Source: Syntrophaceae bacterium UBA4059 (GTDB lineage Bacteria; Desulfobacterota; Syntrophia; Syntrophales; Smithellaceae). Taken from it: 7,977 nt of DNA. Positions 6,078 to 7,977 of this stretch are shown here, piece by piece. The position numbers and the translations under genes are program-made. The notes under the pieces were generated by a model. It was given only the letters and a program-made list of their open reading frames with translations. It was not told the origin of the DNA and did no database searches. The stretch spans positions 1-7,977 of the forward strand of contig DFZJ01000099.1 in NCBI GenBank assembly GCA_002382045.1, read 5' to 3'. Every line of letters starts with the position of its first letter. Position 1 is the first letter of the stretch.

Positions 6078-6097
6078 AAAAGACCAAGGAGGACTCC

Positions 6098-6803
6098 ATG
6101 GATTTAAAACAAGTTAATGATACATTGAATACGTACATCCGGCCGCAAACATTCTCCGTCGCCATTAAGCTCTTCACGGCACAGGAAGCCCTGCCAGCTA
6201 AGGTCAAAATCCTCGTCAAAGACCTGGGCTACCAAATTGCGCTTTGCCAGGCCTGGGGTCTCTCCAGGCGATATGGATGGACTGTGGCCGTCGGCAAAGA
6301 CGACCAGTGCTGTATAGGAGGCCACGTCGCGATGGGGTTTATGGACAATCCGCCCCAGATAGGCTCCGGTGATGCTGAAAACAGGCACGAGTCGGGCACA
6401 TACGCCTATATGGCATCGGCACCCATCGACCGGGCCGATTTCGAGCCGGACATGATCTGTCTGTACGTCAACTCTGCCCAGGCCATGCGTTTGGCGCAAT
6501 CGGCGGTCAACGGCGGGGGGGGGTATCGCGCCCACGTTTGCGACCGGTATGGGCAGCTGCGGCGACGTTGTGGCGCGAACGATCTGAACGGATCTGAACC
6601 AGTTTATACTCCCTTCAGGGGGAAACAGAATCTTCGCTTCCACTCAGGACCATGAACTTATCTTCACGATCCCGAAAAGCAAAATCGACACTATGATGAA
6701 GGCGCTGGCGGATACGCATACGGCCGGGTTCCGCTACCCCACTTTGATGGATGTGCGGCATCGCCCGAATCTGCCGCCTTTCCTCGAAATTCCAAAGGGG
6801 TGA
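6098..6803 (+). pseudogene. DUF169-domain protein gene, broken by a frameshift and a stop
   Basis: The frame from ATG 6098 (AAGGAGG at 6086-6092) has DUF169 hallmarks: VAIKLF near residue 21, QIALCQAW near 46, CCIGGHVAMGF near 71, and PDMICLYVNSAQAMRLAQSAVNGG near 117. At the nine-G run (6515-6523) it shifts into non-family sequence and ends at 6655. Dropping one G restores the family frame: GIAPTFATGMGSCGDVVART from 6522, then QFILPSGGNRIFASTQDHEL from 6600, then IFTIPKSKID, ending at TGA 6801-6803. A second lesion, TGA at 6585-6587, lies in that restored frame within the near-tandem repeat GATCTGAACG/GATCTGAACC (6581-6600). Repaired, the gene would encode about 234 residues, a normal family length. 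DUF169 proteins are common in anaerobes; their function is unknown. Two independent lesions make decay likelier than one sequencing error. Confidence 0.8.
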
Positions 6804-6991
6804 TCATCTTGACACCATGAGATGCTGCAAAACGTTGTTGTTTGCTAAGAACTTGCTTTTTGTTGGACGCAGTATAAGAAATAGTAGCCGTCCGCAATTT
6901 GCGCACAGCTACATATCGGGAAGTTTGGGAATCTTATGTTTCGTGATTCTGCAATCACATAATTAGTCATGCGGTCAATGAAGATTTGTGC

Positions 6992-7019
6992 TTGATATTG
7001 TTTGAATAAATCATTAAAT
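6992..7019 (+). promoter_or_regulatory. weak candidate promoter for the nucleotidyltransferase pair
   Basis: TTGATA (6992-6997) and TTAAAT (7014-7019) are separated by 16 bases in an AT-rich stretch just before the ribosome site at 7035-7038. Each hexamer only partly matches consensus. The 243-bp gap it lies in (6804-7046) otherwise holds one small stem, GTGATT-CTGC-AATCAC at 6943-6958, and no recognisable gene. Confidence 0.3.
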
Positions 7020-7046
7020 CTATGGCAAAGAATCGGAGACCTTTGC

Positions 7047-7550
7047 ATGACCAAGCAACAGATTAAAAAATACCTCAAAATGTTGAATGATCAGCTTGCC
7101 GGAATGGGCATCAAAGGAGAAATCTGCTTATACGGGGGCGCAATGATGTGCATCGTTTTTAATGCACGACCGGCCACAAAAGATATTGATGCTGTTTTTA
7201 AACCTGAGCAAAAGATGCATTTAGCAGCCCTGAGAATTGCCAAAGAAAATCAACTGCCTCCCGATTGGCTTAATGATGGCGTGAAAGCATATTTGAGCAA
7301 AAAGCATCACAAAGATAAAATCCTTTTTAATTGGCCGAATCTTGCGGTTTATCATGCAGACGCGGAGTACCTCCTGGCGATGAAAGCAATATCAGCCAGG
7401 CATAAACAGGACATTGACGATATAAAATTTCTCCTTCAGGAACTGCGATTGAAAGACGCCGCCTCTGTATTGGAGATCATTCAAAAATACTATCCGAAAA
7501 ACATGATCAAGCCGGCCACAAAATTATTGATCGAGGAATTTTTTAAATGA
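7047..7550 (+). CDS. DUF6036-type nucleotidyltransferase-fold protein
   Basis: The 167-residue product carries the minimal nucleotidyltransferase signature: LYGGAMMCIVF (G30-G31) followed by TKDIDAVF (D46-x-D48). The two acidic residues would bind the metal. This arrangement (YGG...M...R-P-x-T-x-D-I-D) fits the DUF6036/AbiEii-like branch, several members of which act in toxin-antitoxin or abortive-infection systems; that role is not shown for this one. I chose ATG 7047 because GGAG at 7035-7038 is eight bases upstream and the sequence then starts MTKQQIKKYL. An in-frame TTG at 7002 would add 15 residues without a ribosome site. The stop overlaps the next ATG (ATGA, 7547-7550), so the two genes are translationally coupled. 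No lesion is visible. Confidence 0.78.
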   Translation: MTKQQIKKYLKMLNDQLAGMGIKGEICLYGGAMMCIVFNARPATKDIDAVFKPEQKMHLAALRIAKENQLPPDWLNDGVKAYLSKKHHKDKILFNWPNLAVYHADAEYLLAMKAISARHKQDIDDIKFLLQELRLKDAASVLEIIQKYYPKNMIKPATKLLIEEFFK

Positions 7551-7918
7551 GCTACGTGCCATCTACGATCAACCAGACAAAAAGGAAAATGCTTCAGTAT
7601 AAAGACAACTGGGCAATCCCTTATTTTGATTTTGTGGATGATTTCCGGCGTTGCCGCGGTGATGTAACAATCCTTCTTCCCCGGCCAGTTACATTAAACC
7701 ATCCCCGCTTTGATGCATTATTGGCTTCCACCGTGGAAGCATTATGTGCGGAATTGCGGGTGAAAGTTCCTGGCTGGGTTATGGATGTTCCCGGCCTGAA
7801 AGATCCCTGGTTTGTCACCGGCATTGAAAACTTGAAGGCCATCGCCATCGTGGAAAGCCCTGTTTTCTTTCGACGGCGTAAAATCTTTACCATGCAAAAT
7901 TTTCTAAGCAGGGCATAG
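7547..7918 (+). CDS. small partner protein of the nucleotidyltransferase (toxin-antitoxin-like pair)
   Basis: This 123-residue hypothetical protein has no catalytic motif I can name. It has a W-rich middle (VPGWVMDVPGLKDPWFVTGIENLKA) and a basic C-terminus, ESPVFFRRRKIFTMQNFLSRA. I recall similar FRRRxIF...LSRA endings in uncharacterised proteins encoded beside nucleotidyltransferases of this kind, but I cannot verify that here. No signal peptide or membrane segment is seen. Its ATG overlaps the preceding TGA by four bases, so it probably depends on translation of the upstream gene and is made in proportion to it. A partner or antitoxin-like role is inferred from this coupling and size only. 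A strong palindrome follows the stop after 12 bp. Confidence 0.7.
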   Translation: MSYVPSTINQTKRKMLQYKDNWAIPYFDFVDDFRRCRGDVTILLPRPVTLNHPRFDALLASTVEALCAELRVKVPGWVMDVPGLKDPWFVTGIENLKAIAIVESPVFFRRRKIFTMQNFLSRA

Positions 7919-7930
7919 ACCTAAACGAAC

Positions 7931-7954
7931 AGGGAACGGTCGCGACCGTTCCCT
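7931..7954. terminator. perfect 24-bp palindrome after the nucleotidyltransferase pair
   Basis: AGGGAACGGTCG (7931-7942) is followed immediately by its exact reverse complement CGACCGTTCCCT (7943-7954). The RNA would form a stem of about ten pairs with a four-base loop. It sits 12 bp after the stop of the last gene, where a terminator is expected, but only short interrupted T tracts follow (TTTATTT at 7958-7964). The form resembles dispersed intergenic palindromes of anaerobic proteobacteria, so it may be a repeat serving as a bidirectional terminator. Confidence 0.55.
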
Positions 7955-7977
7955 ACTTTATTTCCATGCAGAATTTA

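Noticed and set aside
6585..6587. TGA in the DUF169 gene read as selenocysteine
   Set aside because: No selenocysteine is known in this family, the site is not at a conserved cysteine, and the gene already carries a separate frameshift.
6104..6643. Minus-strand open frame of 179 codons
   Set aside because: It is antisense to the DUF169 gene, which is recognised on the plus strand with a strong ribosome site.

Overview
The window looks like an accessory, partly decayed stretch of a chromosome from an anaerobic bacterium. The gene set (molybdopterin oxidoreductase, FmdE-like protein, iron-sulfur flavoprotein, DUF169 protein) and the short GC-rich hairpins between genes are what I associate with syntrophic or sulfate-reducing Desulfobacterota. 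That placement is inferred from gene content and is not proven. All recognisable genes are on the + strand.

Layout. Positions 1-430 hold a possible gene end, a terminator-like hairpin, an inverted-repeat patch and a good sigma-70-type promoter. Next come a standalone AAA+/DUF4143 ATPase (431-1612) and the C-terminal remnant of a DTW-domain tRNA-modification protein (1641-1928). A MarR-family repressor (2035-2478) lies between two inverted copies of the same palindromic operator-like site. The upstream copy overlaps the -10 region of the gene's own promoter.

Positions 2520-5856 form a molybdenum redox module in this order: the C-terminal tail of one molybdopterin oxidoreductase, an FmdE-like protein, an Isf-type flavoprotein, and a second molybdopterin oxidoreductase. 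The first tail is 62/76 residues identical to the C-terminus of the second, so the module descends from a paralogous pair. Both oxidoreductases are damaged. The first keeps only about its last 77 residues. The second keeps its N-terminal CxxCxxxC segment in one frame and most of its body in another, with roughly 150 residues missing between them, including the expected fourth cluster cysteine and the molybdenum-ligand region.

After a pair of stem-loop repeats (6018-6077) comes a DUF169 gene (6098-6803) broken by an extra G in a nine-G run and by an in-frame TGA. The window ends with a translationally coupled two-gene unit: a DUF6036-type nucleotidyltransferase (7047-7550) and a small partner (7547-7918). 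It resembles a toxin-antitoxin-like pair and is followed by a perfect 24-bp palindrome.

The intact genes (AAA+/DUF4143, MarR, FmdE-like, flavoprotein, nucleotidyltransferase pair) are interspersed with four degraded ones. The points most worth following are the MarR gene with its paired operators next to an eroding molybdoenzyme module, and the nucleotidyltransferase pair.
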